A DNA stretch of 64,000 nucleotides from Streptomyces sp. CB02009 (GCF_001905825.1 NZ_LIVV01000001.1:1502379-1566378); one strand, 5' to 3'. Positions 43,519 through 52,711 are shown, numbered from the stretch's first letter. Notes: a model not told the origin generated them from the letters alone. Made by a program: numbers and translations.

Positions 43519-44109
43519 CTATCTCGCGGTGGCCGGGAGGCGCCCGGCATCGACGATGTGCTCGGCCAGTTCGCGGGCCGCGGCGGCGGGCGGCCGGTCC
43601 TCGGCGCGCGCCGCGCCGGTCGCGAGCAGGCCGTCCACGAGGATGAGCAACTGGTCGGCGGCGAACCCGGGGTGCGGGTGTCCGAGGGCGGCGAGCTCGT
43701 CCGTGAACAGCCCGTGGAGGGTGCGCCGGTAGTCCCGGGTGACCTCGTGGCCGGGATGCGCCCGGTCGGTGAGCGCGAGGTCGGCGGCGAGGTAGCGGCA
43801 GCCGTGGAAGTCCGGGCCAGCGGCGATACGGCCGAGCCGGTCGACGACCGCGAGGAGCCGGGTCCGCGGGTCGTCGCCCGCGGCGTCCATGGTTGCGCGG
43901 TACTCCGCCACGTCCTCGGCGGTGCTGCGGCGCAGGACCTCGGCGATCAGCCCGTCCTTGCCGCCGAAGTGCTCGTACAGGGAACGGCGCGCGACGCCGG
44001 CCGCCTTGAGCAGGCTGTCCACGCCGACGCCGACACCGTGTGTGTACGTCAACTCCTGGGCGGCGACCAGCAGGCGTTCCCGGGGGCCGGGCTTGGCGGA
44101 GGCAGTCAT
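43519..44109 (-). CDS. TetR family transcriptional regulator
   Basis: The 196-residue protein has a TetR DNA-binding region (RERLLVAAQELTYTHGVGVG, then LLKAAGVARRSLYEHFGGKDGL) and a helical ligand domain with HGCRYLAAD. The ATG at 44109 is preceded by CACAAT at six bases, a leaderless signature; TTGATC lies 18 bases above that. An operator overlaps this -35. It probably represses itself and the divergent SnoaL-like/dehydrogenase genes. Confidence 0.92.
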   Translation of the reverse strand: MTASAKPGPRERLLVAAQELTYTHGVGVGVDSLLKAAGVARRSLYEHFGGKDGLIAEVLRRSTAEDVAEYRATMDAAGDDPRTRLLAVVDRLGRIAAGPDFHGCRYLAADLALTDRAHPGHEVTRDYRRTLHGLFTDELAALGHPHPGFAADQLLILVDGLLATGAARAEDRPPAAAARELAEHIVDAGRLPATAR

Positions 44110-44128
44110 GGCGTGATTGTGCCAGCTC

Positions 44129-44157
44129 TTGACGCAGTAGATCAATCGGTCTATCTA
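44129..44157 (+). promoter_or_regulatory. Promoter of the SnoaL-like gene
   Basis: TTGACG (44129-44134) and TATCTA (44152-44157) are 17 bases apart. The first TetR operator fills the spacer, so repressor binding would exclude RNA polymerase. Confidence 0.5.
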
Positions 44158-44186
44158 TATCTGCAGAAGGTAGACCGACTGGTCTA
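44138..44186. promoter_or_regulatory. Two TetR operators, 33 bases centre to centre
   Basis: TAGATCAATCGGTCTA (44138-44153) and TAGACCGACTGGTCTA (44171-44186) are 16-base palindromes of the form TAGACC-N4-GGTCTA; the second is perfect, the first has one mismatch. Their spacing equals about three helical turns, so dimers would sit on the same face. The first covers both divergent promoters. Confidence 0.8.
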
Positions 44187-44205
44187 TCTCGCAGGAGGAG
44201 GCGTC

Positions 44206-44601
44206 ATGCCCGTTCGCAGCACCGCCGAGGTCATCGACCGTTTCAACCGCGCGTTCACCGACCGCGATGCAGGCCTCCTGGTCGACCTGGTCGCCGAGGA
44301 CTGCGTCATGGAGAGCGTCCAGCCCGCGCCGCGTGGGGAGCGGGTCGTCGGGCGCGAAGCCTGTACGGGGTGGTGGACCGCCCTCGTCGACGACCGGGCC
44401 TCACGGTTCGCCCCGCAGGAGGTGATCGTGGCGGGGGACCGCGCGACGATCGTGTGGACCTACCGCTTCGGCGACGGCCCGGACCAGTGGGTGCACGGCG
44501 TCAACGTCATGCGCGTGACGGACGGCCGGATCACCGAGGCCCTCGGCTTCAGCAAGACCGCCGGCGAGGTGCCGCTGGCCGCAGAGCCCGACGCTGCCTG
44601 A
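44206..44601 (+). CDS. SnoaL-like/NTF2-fold protein
   Basis: The 131-residue protein is a single NTF2-like domain with the usual AEVIDRFNRAFTDRDAGLLV start, AEDCVMESV, and the ending VNVMRVTDGRITEALGFSK. Members are small ketosteroid-isomerase-like enzymes or ligand-binding proteins. GGAGGAG precedes the ATG by six bases. It lies behind a TetR-controlled promoter and 161 bases before an MDR dehydrogenase. Substrate unknown. Confidence 0.88.
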   Translation: MPVRSTAEVIDRFNRAFTDRDAGLLVDLVAEDCVMESVQPAPRGERVVGREACTGWWTALVDDRASRFAPQEVIVAGDRATIVWTYRFGDGPDQWVHGVNVMRVTDGRITEALGFSKTAGEVPLAAEPDAA

Positions 44602-44614
44602 GGCGACACCGCAT

Positions 44615-44640
44615 CGCCGGAGGCGCCGTTGCCTCCGGCG
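44615..44640 (+). terminator. Hairpin after the SnoaL-like gene
   Basis: CGCCGGAGGC and its exact complement flank a six-base loop 13 bases after the stop. It may limit read-through into the dehydrogenase gene. Confidence 0.6.
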
Positions 44641-44762
44641 TCCCCGCCGGAGGCCTACCCGGCTCCGGCCAGGCCCCCTGGCTTGGGGCCCCTCCCGGCC
44701 CCGGCCCACCCGCACCCTCCACGACCGGAGTACCACCCACCTCCTGAGAAGGACACTTCCAG

Positions 44763-45806
44763 ATGCTGAGCTACCACCTCTCGCACAGCGGCGCCGGGCT
44801 GTCCGGCCTTGCCGTCCGCGAACACGACATGCCGGTGCCCGGACCCGGCCAGGCCCTGGTGGCGGTGCGGGCCACGTCCCTGAGCTTCCGCGAACTCATG
44901 GTGCTCGACGGGACCTACGTGCTGCCGGTGAAACCCGACGTCGTCCCGGTCTCGGACGGGGTCGGCGAGGTCGTCGCGCTCGGCCCGGGCGGCGCCGACA
45001 CCGTACGCGTCGGAGACCGCGTGGCCGCCACGCTCTTCCCTTCCTGGCAGGACGGCCCGTTCGCCGTCGAGCACCTCGCGCAGCGCGGTGGCTCGCTGGA
45101 CGGCCTGCTCACCGAGTTCGCGCTGCTCGACACGGACTCGCTGGTGACCGTCCCGGCGCACCTGTCGTACGAGGAGGCGGCGACCCTGCCGTGCGTGGCG
45201 GTGACGGCGTGGAACGCGCTCACCGGCGACGGGTCCGGCCTCGGACCCGGCCACACCGTCGTCGTGCAGGGCTCCGGCGGGGTCTCCCTCTTCGCGCTCC
45301 AGTTCGCCAAGGCCCTCGGCGCACGCGTGATCGCCACGACCAGCGGTCCCGCCAAGGCGGCGCGGCTCCGCACCCTCGGCGCCGACGACGTCGTCGACTA
45401 CTCGGCCACGCCCGACTGGGCCACCGAGGTGCGCACCCTCACCGGAGGCCGGGGCGCCGACCGCATCGTCGACGTCGCGGGACTGCTCCACGAGTCGATC
45501 CGCGCGATCGCCCTGGCGGGCACGATCGCGTGCGTCGGGTTCGTCGGCAACGCCGCCGTACCCCTCGACACCGGTGCCCTGTTCGCCTCCGGTGCCACCG
45601 TCCGGACGGTCGCCGTCGGCAGCCGCGCTCAGTTCACCGCCATGAACGCCTTCATCGGGACGCACGGACTGCGGCCCGTGATCGACCGTGTCTTCCCCTT
45701 CGACGAGGCCGTGGACGCCTACCGTCACTACGCGGGCGGCGGCCCGTTCGGCAAGGTCGTCGTCAGCCACTCCCACGCCTCCTCGGGAGTCGGTGTCCCA
45801 GCATGA
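44763..45806 (+). CDS. NAD(P)-dependent zinc-less alcohol dehydrogenase (MDR)
   Basis: The 347-residue protein is an MDR reductase with the nucleotide motif VVQGSGGVSLFALQFAKALG near residue 165. The SDGVGEV and VGDRVAAT segments match the NAD(P)-dependent alcohol dehydrogenase group that lacks the structural and catalytic zinc cysteines in the first domain. GAGAAGGACAC precedes the ATG. It follows the SnoaL-like gene and is probably in the same TetR regulon. Its substrate is not known. Confidence 0.9.
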   Translation: MLSYHLSHSGAGLSGLAVREHDMPVPGPGQALVAVRATSLSFRELMVLDGTYVLPVKPDVVPVSDGVGEVVALGPGGADTVRVGDRVAATLFPSWQDGPFAVEHLAQRGGSLDGLLTEFALLDTDSLVTVPAHLSYEEAATLPCVAVTAWNALTGDGSGLGPGHTVVVQGSGGVSLFALQFAKALGARVIATTSGPAKAARLRTLGADDVVDYSATPDWATEVRTLTGGRGADRIVDVAGLLHESIRAIALAGTIACVGFVGNAAVPLDTGALFASGATVRTVAVGSRAQFTAMNAFIGTHGLRPVIDRVFPFDEAVDAYRHYAGGGPFGKVVVSHSHASSGVGVPA

Positions 45807-45929
45807 CACCACCCGTCACTCCGGCGCTCGTTGAGGGGGATTCCCCGGTTCCGGGGTGGGGGTGGCCACCCTCATCGCCGGGGGGCCGTCGGATGTCCCG
45901 GTGATCATCGGCTCCGTAGCGTCTTCGTC

Positions 45930-47309
45930 ATGACCCAGACGACACCCGGCACGACTCCCGGCCAGGCACCCACCACGACGCCCCGCACCACGACGCCCGG
46001 CACCACGACGTTCCGCACCAAGGCGGCACGTACCCGCGCGGGTCGGTCCGTGCGGCACCGGAGGGCGCGCCAGTCCCTCGCCGCCGCGACTGCGGCCGCC
46101 GTCACCGCCCTGGCCGCCGCCCCTGCGTTCGCGGCGTCCGAACTCCGTCCCGTTCCGGTCCAGGTCCAGCAGGCCGCCGGGCGCGGAACCCTCCTCGGCG
46201 TCACCCCCGTCGCCGACCTGAACCGGACCGAGGTGGCCGCGTTCCTCACGAACGCCGGCATCGACGCGTCGACCGTGCGCCACGGCGTACGGGGCTACCG
46301 GCTCACCTACCGGACGCTGACGCCGCAGGGGGCGCCGACGACCGCCACCGGCCTGCTGGTGCTGCCCAAGGGAGGGGAGCGGCGGCTCGACCTCGTGGCG
46401 GACACGCACGGCACCATGGTCCACCGCGACTACGCGCCGTCCGTCGCCGAGGACTTCGGCCTCTACGCTCCCTACCTGCACGCCGCCGCGGGCCGTGCCG
46501 TGGCCGCCCCGGACTATCTCGGGCTCGGCAAGGGCCCCGGACTCCACCCGTACATGGACACGGCTTCCTCCGTATCGGCCTCGCTCGACATGCTGCGCGC
46601 CTCCCGGACCGCAGCGTCCGGGCTCGGCAGGCCGCTCACCGGCGACGTGTACGGCACCGGGTTCTCCCAGGGCGGCCAGGTCTCCATGGCGCTCGGCCGC
46701 GCGCTGACGCGGGGTGCGGACCGGCACTTCAGGCTGCGGGCCCTCGCACCGGTCGCCGGACCCTACGACCTCCGGGGCGCCGAGATCCCCGGCCTGCTCG
46801 ACGGCCGGGTCAACGACATCAGCGGCGTCTTCTACATGGCGTACTTCCTCACCGCCCAGAACCGGCTCCACCCCGTCTACGCCGACCCGGCCGAGGCCTT
46901 CCGGCAGCCGTACGCGGGGTACGTCGAGCAGCTCTTCGACACCCGGCACACGGAGGAGGACATCGTCACGAAACTCCCCGGATCGGTGAAGGAACTGCTG
47001 ACCGACGACTTCTACCAGCGGCTGAGCCACCCGACCGGCGGCCTGCTGACCGCGCTCAAGGCACAGGACGGCACCTGCGACTGGAAGCCCGACGTCCCGG
47101 TACGCCTCCACACCGCGGCCGGCGACACCGACGTGCCGATCGCCAACTCCGTCAGCTGCGCGGCCGACCTGGCCCGCAACGGCGTGACGGCCCCTGTGGT
47201 CGACCACGGGAAGGCCGACCACAACGGCTCCTTCAAGCTGGCGGGTCCGCAGATCGTGCGCTGGTTCGACAGGCTGGCGAAGGGCAGCACGCACGACTCG
47301 CACGGCTAG
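45930..47309 (+). CDS. Secreted alpha/beta hydrolase (lipase-like)
   Basis: The 459-residue protein has a Thr/Pro repeat-rich start (about residues 2-30), a signal helix (RQSLAAATAAAVTALAAAPA, about 47-66), and an alpha/beta-hydrolase domain. The nucleophile motif is YGTGFSQGGQVSM near residue 245; later DTDVPIANS and DHGKADHNG could supply acid and histidine. It resembles secreted lipases of the LIP family. TAGCGT seven bases before the ATG suggests leaderless mRNA; a GTG at 46050 would give a normal-length signal peptide and is a real alternative. It is not an operon member. Confidence 0.8.
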   Translation: MTQTTPGTTPGQAPTTTPRTTTPGTTTFRTKAARTRAGRSVRHRRARQSLAAATAAAVTALAAAPAFAASELRPVPVQVQQAAGRGTLLGVTPVADLNRTEVAAFLTNAGIDASTVRHGVRGYRLTYRTLTPQGAPTTATGLLVLPKGGERRLDLVADTHGTMVHRDYAPSVAEDFGLYAPYLHAAAGRAVAAPDYLGLGKGPGLHPYMDTASSVSASLDMLRASRTAASGLGRPLTGDVYGTGFSQGGQVSMALGRALTRGADRHFRLRALAPVAGPYDLRGAEIPGLLDGRVNDISGVFYMAYFLTAQNRLHPVYADPAEAFRQPYAGYVEQLFDTRHTEEDIVTKLPGSVKELLTDDFYQRLSHPTGGLLTALKAQDGTCDWKPDVPVRLHTAAGDTDVPIANSVSCAADLARNGVTAPVVDHGKADHNGSFKLAGPQIVRWFDRLAKGSTHDSHG

Positions 47310-47523
47310 GACGTGCGCGACGCGGGAGGCTCGGCATGGCCTGGCACGGCGATGCCACGGCATGGCGATGACGTCCAGGTGCTGGAGAATGGATCTGTGA
47401 CCGCCCGCGCTCGCAGGTGCATGCGCGCCGGCCCCCGGCCCGACATCAATGGGCCGGCCCGCCGCTCAGCCCGTGGCCCGCGCCGCAGTCGCCTTCCGGC
47501 CTTCTGAAGGGGAGGGACAGACG

Positions 47524-47946
47524 ATGAACCGACGCGACGACAGCGAGAGCGGGGCACGGCCGGAGGAGGAGCGCCACGGCGCACGGCGCTCCACGTGGAC
47601 CGCTGCGCATGACGGCGGCCGCCCGGAGCGCGGCAGAGCCTGCGAGCACGCCGCGACCGTGCCTGCCGCGCCCGACCGGCCGGCCGACGCATGCGCCGAG
47701 TGCCGTGCCTCGGGCGGAACCTGGCGGCGGCTGCGCTGGTGCGCGACGTGCGGACACGTGGGGTGCTGCGACAGTTCGCCGGGCCGGCACGCGTACGCAC
47801 ACCACGATTCGACCGGCCACCCCGTCGTCCTCTCCCTTGCGGCGGACGAGGACTGGGCCTGGTGTTTCGAGGACGAGGTCTTCCTCGTCCTCGAGACAGG
47901 TCCCCCGGAACCCGGAGCCCGACCGGGCGCCGAGAGGCGGATCTGA
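47524..47946 (+). CDS. UBP-type zinc-finger protein
   Basis: The 140-residue protein carries the UBP zinc finger from about residue 38: ACEH, then CAECRASG, WCATCGHVGCCDSS, and HAYAHHDSTGHPVV. The ordered Cys and His ligands match eukaryotic ubiquitin C-terminus-binding fingers. Bacterial copies are frequent in Streptomyces and bind an unknown C-terminal tail. GGGGAGGGACAG precedes the ATG. It is followed by a convergent SRPBCC gene. No deubiquitinase domain is present. Confidence 0.85.
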   Translation: MNRRDDSESGARPEEERHGARRSTWTAAHDGGRPERGRACEHAATVPAAPDRPADACAECRASGGTWRRLRWCATCGHVGCCDSSPGRHAYAHHDSTGHPVVLSLAADEDWAWCFEDEVFLVLETGPPEPGARPGAERRI

Positions 47947-48005
47947 ACGCCTCGCTGCTCAGGACGTCCTCACGTCAGGACCTCCTTGCGCCCCCATCCG
48001 CGCTG

Positions 48006-48446
48006 TCATCCACGCCTCTGCGTGGCGGCGCCCGGGAGGCGTTCGGCGACCTCGTCGCCCATGCGCTCGAACTCGGCCCTGAGGAACGGTGTGGCCAGCC
48101 TCGCCAGCCCCTTGAACCGGAGCGACGCCCGGTAGTTCAACCGGGTGAGCGTGGCGGACTCGGCCTCGAAACCGAGATCGTCCGTCGCCGTCACCGTCTT
48201 GTTCTCGCCGATGAACATCAGGTGCGAGGGCTCGCGTGCCACGAGCCGGTACTCGAGCTGGGTGGTGCGGCCACGGAAGCGCGAGGTGTTGCGCCACCGG
48301 GCCCCGGGCAGTACCGGCCCCCCGTCGAGCCGCTCACAGCGCACGGTCCCGGGATCCCACTCCTCGGTACGGCTGAAGTCCTCCAGGTACGCGACGAGCT
48401 CGTCGAGCGGAAGCCCGACGACGAAGCTCCGTTCCACCGTGATCAC
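48006..48446 (-). CDS. SRPBCC family (polyketide-cyclase/START-like) protein
   Basis: The 146-residue protein is a single SRPBCC fold beginning TVERSFVVGLPLDELVAYLE and DFSRTEEWDPG, and ending in the long C-terminal helix (PFLRAEFERMGDEVAERL). It has no clear catalytic residues, so it probably binds a hydrophobic ligand. The GTG start at 48446 is set by the domain opening. It lies downstream of the FAD oxidoreductase, with 156 bases in between and the same direction. Confidence 0.85.
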   Translation of the reverse strand: MITVERSFVVGLPLDELVAYLEDFSRTEEWDPGTVRCERLDGGPVLPGARWRNTSRFRGRTTQLEYRLVAREPSHLMFIGENKTVTATDDLGFEAESATLTRLNYRASLRFKGLARLATPFLRAEFERMGDEVAERLPGAATQRRG

Positions 48447-48602
48447 CGAACCGACCTCCAGCCTTTCGTGTCGGGGCGGGCGTCCCCACCGGGCGCGCGC
48501 CTCGAATCACTTCCCCGTCCGGGCCGGAGACGGATGCACCCCTCAGCTTCCTCGTTGCACGAGTCGAAGGCTGATGGACGTCAACGTCCCGTCAACGTTC
48601 CG

Positions 48603-49871
48603 TCAACGTCCTGCGCCGCGTCGCATATCGGCCAGGACCTCGCGCGCGGCCCGCGTGCCCGAGGCGAGTGCGCCCTGGACGGAGCCGGTGGCCCGGTGGT
48701 CACCGCACACGTACCGCCCCGGTGTGACGCGGGTGGTCTGTGACAGGGGGTGGGGCGGAGGCATCGCGGGCAGGGCGTCATGCACGGTGACCCGGTGGAC
48801 GAGCTCCCACGTACCCGCATCCGTGCCGTACACCTCGCCCAGGGCGCGGACGACGGCGTCCACGGCCTGAGGGTCGGGCGTACCGAGAACCGACGTGGAC
48901 ACCAGTGCCCTGCCGTCGGGGGAGTAGTGGGGATGGACGGCGGTGAGGACGCAGCTGTTCAGGAACCGGCGCCGTGAGTCCACGACGAGGACGGGTTCGG
49001 GCAGGGGCGGCTGCGCGGCCGCGTGGTAGAGCGTGGTGACGGTCCGTCCACGCGGGACGGTGAGACCCGGAAGGAGCTCGGCGGCGGCCCGTTGCCCGGT
49101 CGCGACGACGACGGTGGGGGAGCGGACCTCGGTGCCGTCGGCGAGCGTCACCCCGTGCGCTGTGAGGGCGGCGACGGGGGTGTCGGTCCGCAGCACGCCA
49201 CGGGGCAGCCGGGAGGCCAGTTGGGCGGGGACCGCACCGATGCCGTCGGCGGGGAGGCACAGGGTGCCGCGCAGCATGCTCCGCCACACGAGATGGAAGA
49301 AGCGGCCCGACGTCTCCAGGTCGTCCTCGAGGAAGACTCCGGAGAGGAAGGGCCGGAAGAACGTCTCCACCAGGTCGGGTGACACCCCGGCGTCGGCCAG
49401 GGCCGTCAGGGTCGTGCGGTCGGGCCGCGCCCGCACCAGGGCGGCCGGTGCGAGCACGTCGTAGGCCGTCAGCGCACTGAGCGCCAGCAGATCGCGGCCG
49501 GATGCCAGCCGTCCGGGCAGGAGGTCGCGGCTCTCACGGAAGCGCCGACTGGGATCGGTGAAGCGGCGCATTCCGTCGTCCGTGTGGACGAGCACCCCGG
49601 GTGTGAAGGGCCGCAGCCGCAGTGCCCGCAGGTCGAGGCGGCGCTTGACCTGCGGGTAGGCCGTGTTGAAGACCTGGAATCCGCGATCGACGGTGAAACC
49701 CGCGATCCGGTCCGTCCGCATCCGCCCGCCCACGGTGTCGCCGGCTTCCAGCAGCCGCACCCGCAGCCCGCCGGCGGACAGGTCCGCGGCGCAGGCGAGC
49801 CCGGCGACCCCGGCCCCGACGACCGTCACGTCGCACAGCTCGTCGTCCGTCGTCCCCATGTCGGCCGTCAC
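48603..49871 (-). CDS. NAD(P)/FAD-dependent oxidoreductase (amine-oxidase/desaturase type)
   Basis: The 422-residue protein has an N-terminal dinucleotide-binding motif CDVTVVGAGVAGLACAADL, followed by LLEAGDTVGGRMRTD, and ends with the FAD-contacting YVCGDHRATGSVQGALASG. It resembles phytoene-desaturase/protoporphyrinogen-oxidase-like amine oxidases of about 420 residues. The GTG at 49871 follows AGGGA at six bases; ATG at 49859 is an alternative. A repeat, CTCGTCCCTCGACC twice, lies just upstream. Its substrate is unknown; an SRPBCC gene follows. Confidence 0.88.
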   Translation of the reverse strand: MTADMGTTDDELCDVTVVGAGVAGLACAADLSAGGLRVRLLEAGDTVGGRMRTDRIAGFTVDRGFQVFNTAYPQVKRRLDLRALRLRPFTPGVLVHTDDGMRRFTDPSRRFRESRDLLPGRLASGRDLLALSALTAYDVLAPAALVRARPDRTTLTALADAGVSPDLVETFFRPFLSGVFLEDDLETSGRFFHLVWRSMLRGTLCLPADGIGAVPAQLASRLPRGVLRTDTPVAALTAHGVTLADGTEVRSPTVVVATGQRAAAELLPGLTVPRGRTVTTLYHAAAQPPLPEPVLVVDSRRRFLNSCVLTAVHPHYSPDGRALVSTSVLGTPDPQAVDAVVRALGEVYGTDAGTWELVHRVTVHDALPAMPPPHPLSQTTRVTPGRYVCGDHRATGSVQGALASGTRAAREVLADMRRGAGR

Positions 49872-50072
49872 TCCTCGTCCCTCGACCCTCGTCCCTCGAC
49901 CCGGGCCGTACGCCGGCCGTCCAGGACCGCCCCCGGGGCCCGCCACGTTACGCGGGGGTCGGCCGCGGCCGAGCCGGGGCACGCCGAGCACCGGCCGCTG
50001 TCGTCGCCTGCCGTGGCCAGTCGTGGCATGTCGTCGGCTCTCGTCGTAGAGCCCGGCGTCCGTGCTGTGCGG

Positions 50073-51896
50073 TCAGGGAGTGACGATCGGGAAGGCCGTG
50101 TCCGGCTGGGTGACGTACGAGAGGAGCCGGGTGAGGAGGCCCGGGTCGCCGGTCGTCGAGGCACCGCCGAGACCCTCGCCCGCGAGGATGCCGAGGAGCT
50201 GCGGCCGGGTGAGGTGCACGGTGAGAGCCGACGGGGTCTTCGGCTGCTCGCCGGCGGGGGCGGAGCGGTGGGTGAGGGCGCCGTTGTGGAGGGTGAGGCG
50301 GTGGCGGCGCTGCTCGTCGGCCAGGACGAGGTCGATGGTCAGATCCTCGTGCCAGGCGCGAGGGCCGTCGATGCGGATGGCGACGGAGTCCAGGAGCATG
50401 TCGGTGGTGAGGGCCCCCACCATCTCGGGGTTGGTGGTGTCGATGGCGATGGGGTTGGCGCCCTGGCGGAGCTCCATGGCGGAGGTCAGGTAGAAGTTGC
50501 GCCAGGGGCCGTTCTCGGCACCGTGGCCCAGCCTGTCGTAGACACCGGCCAGGGTCTGCTTCGCGTCGCCGTTGCCGGGGTCGGCGAAGACCAGGTGGTT
50601 GAGGAGGGTGGCGGCGAAACGCAGGTCGCCGTCCTCGGCGTAGGCGCGGGCCTTCGCGAGAGTCTGGTCGGGGCCGCCGAGGGAGTCGACATAGCGTCGG
50701 GCCAGTTCGACGGGCGGGTGTTCCCACAGGTGGGCGGCGTTGCCGTCGAACCAGCCGAGGTAACGCTGGTAGATCGCCTTCACGTTGTGGGACAGGGACC
50801 CGTAGTAGCCGCGGGCGTGCCAGGACCTCTCCAAGGCGGGCGGGAGCTGGATCTCCTCGGCGATCTCCGGACCGGTGAGGCCGGAGTTCAGCATGCGCAG
50901 CGTCTGGTCGTGCATGTAGGCGTAGAGGTCGCGCTGGGCGGTGAGGAAGGCGACGACGTTCTCGTGGCCCCAGGTGGGCCAGTGGTGGGAGGCGAACGCC
51001 ACGTCGTAGCCGTCGCCGAAGTACTCGACCGCCTCGTCGAGGTAGTGGGCCCAGATCCGGGAGTCGCGGACGACGGCGCCGCGCAGGGTCAGGATGTTGT
51101 GCATGTTGTGCGTGGCGTTCTCGGCCAGGCACAGGGCACGGAAGTCGGGGAAGAGGAAGTTCATCTCGGCCGGGGCCTCGGTGCCCGGTGTGAGCTGGAA
51201 GACGATCCGGACGCCGTCGACCGTCTCCTCCTGACCGGTCTCGGTGATGTCGAGGGTCGGCGGGATGAGAGTGAGGGTGCCGTTGGCCGTCGTCATGCCG
51301 AGGCCGGCGCTGATCTGGCCCTCGGGCGACTTGGGCAGCCGGTCGCCGTACATGAAGATCGCGCGGCGGGTCATGGCGTTGCCCGCGTACACGTTCTCGC
51401 TGACCGCGTGCTCCAGGAACCCCGCCGGGGCGAGGATCGCCACGCCCTCCTCGGTGCCCGCGGGCAGGACGCCGCGGGAGCCTCCGAAGTGGTCGCCGTG
51501 GGAGTGGGTGTAGATCATGCCGGTGACCGGGCGGTCGCCGCGGTGCTTGCGGTACAGGGCGAGGCCGGCGGCGGCGGTCTCCGCGCTGAGCAGGGGATCG
51601 ATGACGATCACGCCGCGCTCGCCCTCGACGAGCGTCATGTTCGACAGGTCGAGTCCGCGGATCTGGTAGATCCCCTCGGTCACCTCGTACAGCCCCTGGC
51701 GCGCGCAGAGCTGCGCCTGGCGCCAGAGACTCGGGTGCGCGGTGTCCGGGCAGTCCGCCTTCAGGAACGCGTACGCGTCGTTGTCGTAGACGACGCTGCC
51801 GTCAGCCCCGGTGACGACGGCAGGGGACAGGGCATCGATGAACCCCCGGTCGGCGTTCTCGAAGTCGGTGGTGTCCTCGAAGGGGAGGGCGGTCAT
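50073..51896 (-). CDS. Type III alkyl sulfatase (SdsA1-like metallo-beta-lactamase)
   Basis: The 607-residue protein has the metallo-beta-lactamase motif YTHSHGDHFGGSRG near residue 130, the helical dimerisation region, and a C-terminal SCP2-like domain (about 480-600). These three parts define alkylsulfatases that hydrolyse dodecyl sulfate and related esters with two zinc ions, without formylglycine. It has no signal peptide. It is independent of the sulfatase at 11096. The regulated partner is not visible beside it. Confidence 0.93.
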   Translation of the reverse strand: MTALPFEDTTDFENADRGFIDALSPAVVTGADGSVVYDNDAYAFLKADCPDTAHPSLWRQAQLCARQGLYEVTEGIYQIRGLDLSNMTLVEGERGVIVIDPLLSAETAAAGLALYRKHRGDRPVTGMIYTHSHGDHFGGSRGVLPAGTEEGVAILAPAGFLEHAVSENVYAGNAMTRRAIFMYGDRLPKSPEGQISAGLGMTTANGTLTLIPPTLDITETGQEETVDGVRIVFQLTPGTEAPAEMNFLFPDFRALCLAENATHNMHNILTLRGAVVRDSRIWAHYLDEAVEYFGDGYDVAFASHHWPTWGHENVVAFLTAQRDLYAYMHDQTLRMLNSGLTGPEIAEEIQLPPALERSWHARGYYGSLSHNVKAIYQRYLGWFDGNAAHLWEHPPVELARRYVDSLGGPDQTLAKARAYAEDGDLRFAATLLNHLVFADPGNGDAKQTLAGVYDRLGHGAENGPWRNFYLTSAMELRQGANPIAIDTTNPEMVGALTTDMLLDSVAIRIDGPRAWHEDLTIDLVLADEQRRHRLTLHNGALTHRSAPAGEQPKTPSALTVHLTRPQLLGILAGEGLGGASTTGDPGLLTRLLSYVTQPDTAFPIVTP

Positions 51897-52150
51897 CTCT
51901 CGCTCCGTTCTCCAGGGCTCGACGTCTGCGGCCAGGGACCCCGGCGCGGGACATGACCCATCTCAGCACCGCACCCAGTCGGGTGCATGTCGAGAGGTTC
52001 GTCCTGCGTGGATTCCTGGTCGGCGCCGGGCGGCCGGCTCCGAGACGAGGGCCGAGAAGGTACGGGAGGCCCCGGGCCCGCGTGCGAAGGGAGCCGGCCG
52101 AGCCTCTGCGAGCGCACGCCGCGAGCCGCGCAGACTGCCCTGGTGCCGTC

Positions 52151-52711
52151 CTACTGCGCGGCCACCGGGTGCCATTCGCGGCGGAGGAGGCCGAAGACCC
52201 AGGAGTCGGAGACGTCGCCGTTGACGACGCAGTCCTCGCGGAGGGTGCCTTCGCGGACGAAGCCGAGCTTCTCCAGGACCCCGGCGGACGCCACGTTACG
52301 GGTGTCGGTCTCGGCCTGGACACGGTTCAGGTCCAGGGTGTCGAAGGCCCACGTCAGGACGGCACGCGCGGTCTCCGTGGCGTAGCCGTTGCCCCATGAG
52401 TCGGCGTCGAACACGTAGCCCAGGGACGCGCTGCGGAATTCGGGGTTCCAGCTGGTGAGGCCGCACCAGCCGATGAACGAGCCGTCGGAGACGCGGTCGA
52501 CGGCGACCCGCGCTCCCCTGCCCTCCGCCTCGATGGCCCGGCAGGTCGTGAGGAAGCGCTGGGCGTGGGCCGGATCGGTCCACGGCGGGGAGTCCCAGTA
52601 GCGCAGCACGTGAGCGTCGCTGTGCAGCGCGTAGAGCCCCGCCGCGTCGTCGTCGGTGAACGGCCGCAGTCGCAGGCGGGCGGTGTGCAGCTCGGGGGTA
52701 GGCAAGGTCAT
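52151..52711 (-). CDS. GNAT family N-acetyltransferase (RimJ/RimL type)
   Basis: The 186-residue protein starts LPTPELHTARLRLRPFTDDD and carries GNAT motifs: SASLGYVFDADSWGNGYATE for acetyl-CoA and NVASAGVLEKLGFVREG for motif B. It is likely an N-terminal or small-amine acetyltransferase. ATG at 52711 is preceded by CAGGA at eight bases; 52720 is an alternative start. No link with flanking genes is evident. Confidence 0.9.
   Translation of the reverse strand: MTLPTPELHTARLRLRPFTDDDAAGLYALHSDAHVLRYWDSPPWTDPAHAQRFLTTCRAIEAEGRGARVAVDRVSDGSFIGWCGLTSWNPEFRSASLGYVFDADSWGNGYATETARAVLTWAFDTLDLNRVQAETDTRNVASAGVLEKLGFVREGTLREDCVVNGDVSDSWVFGLLRREWHPVAAQ

Noticed and set aside
41235..45806. Biosynthetic gene cluster around the P450, SnoaL-like and dehydrogenase genes
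   Set aside because: No core synthase, ligase, glycosyltransferase or peptide precursor is nearby, and the genes belong to separate regulated units.
48006..49871. Operon of FAD oxidoreductase and SRPBCC as a carotenoid pathway
   Set aside because: Only a desaturase-like fold is seen; crtB/crtE partners are absent, so no pathway is claimed.
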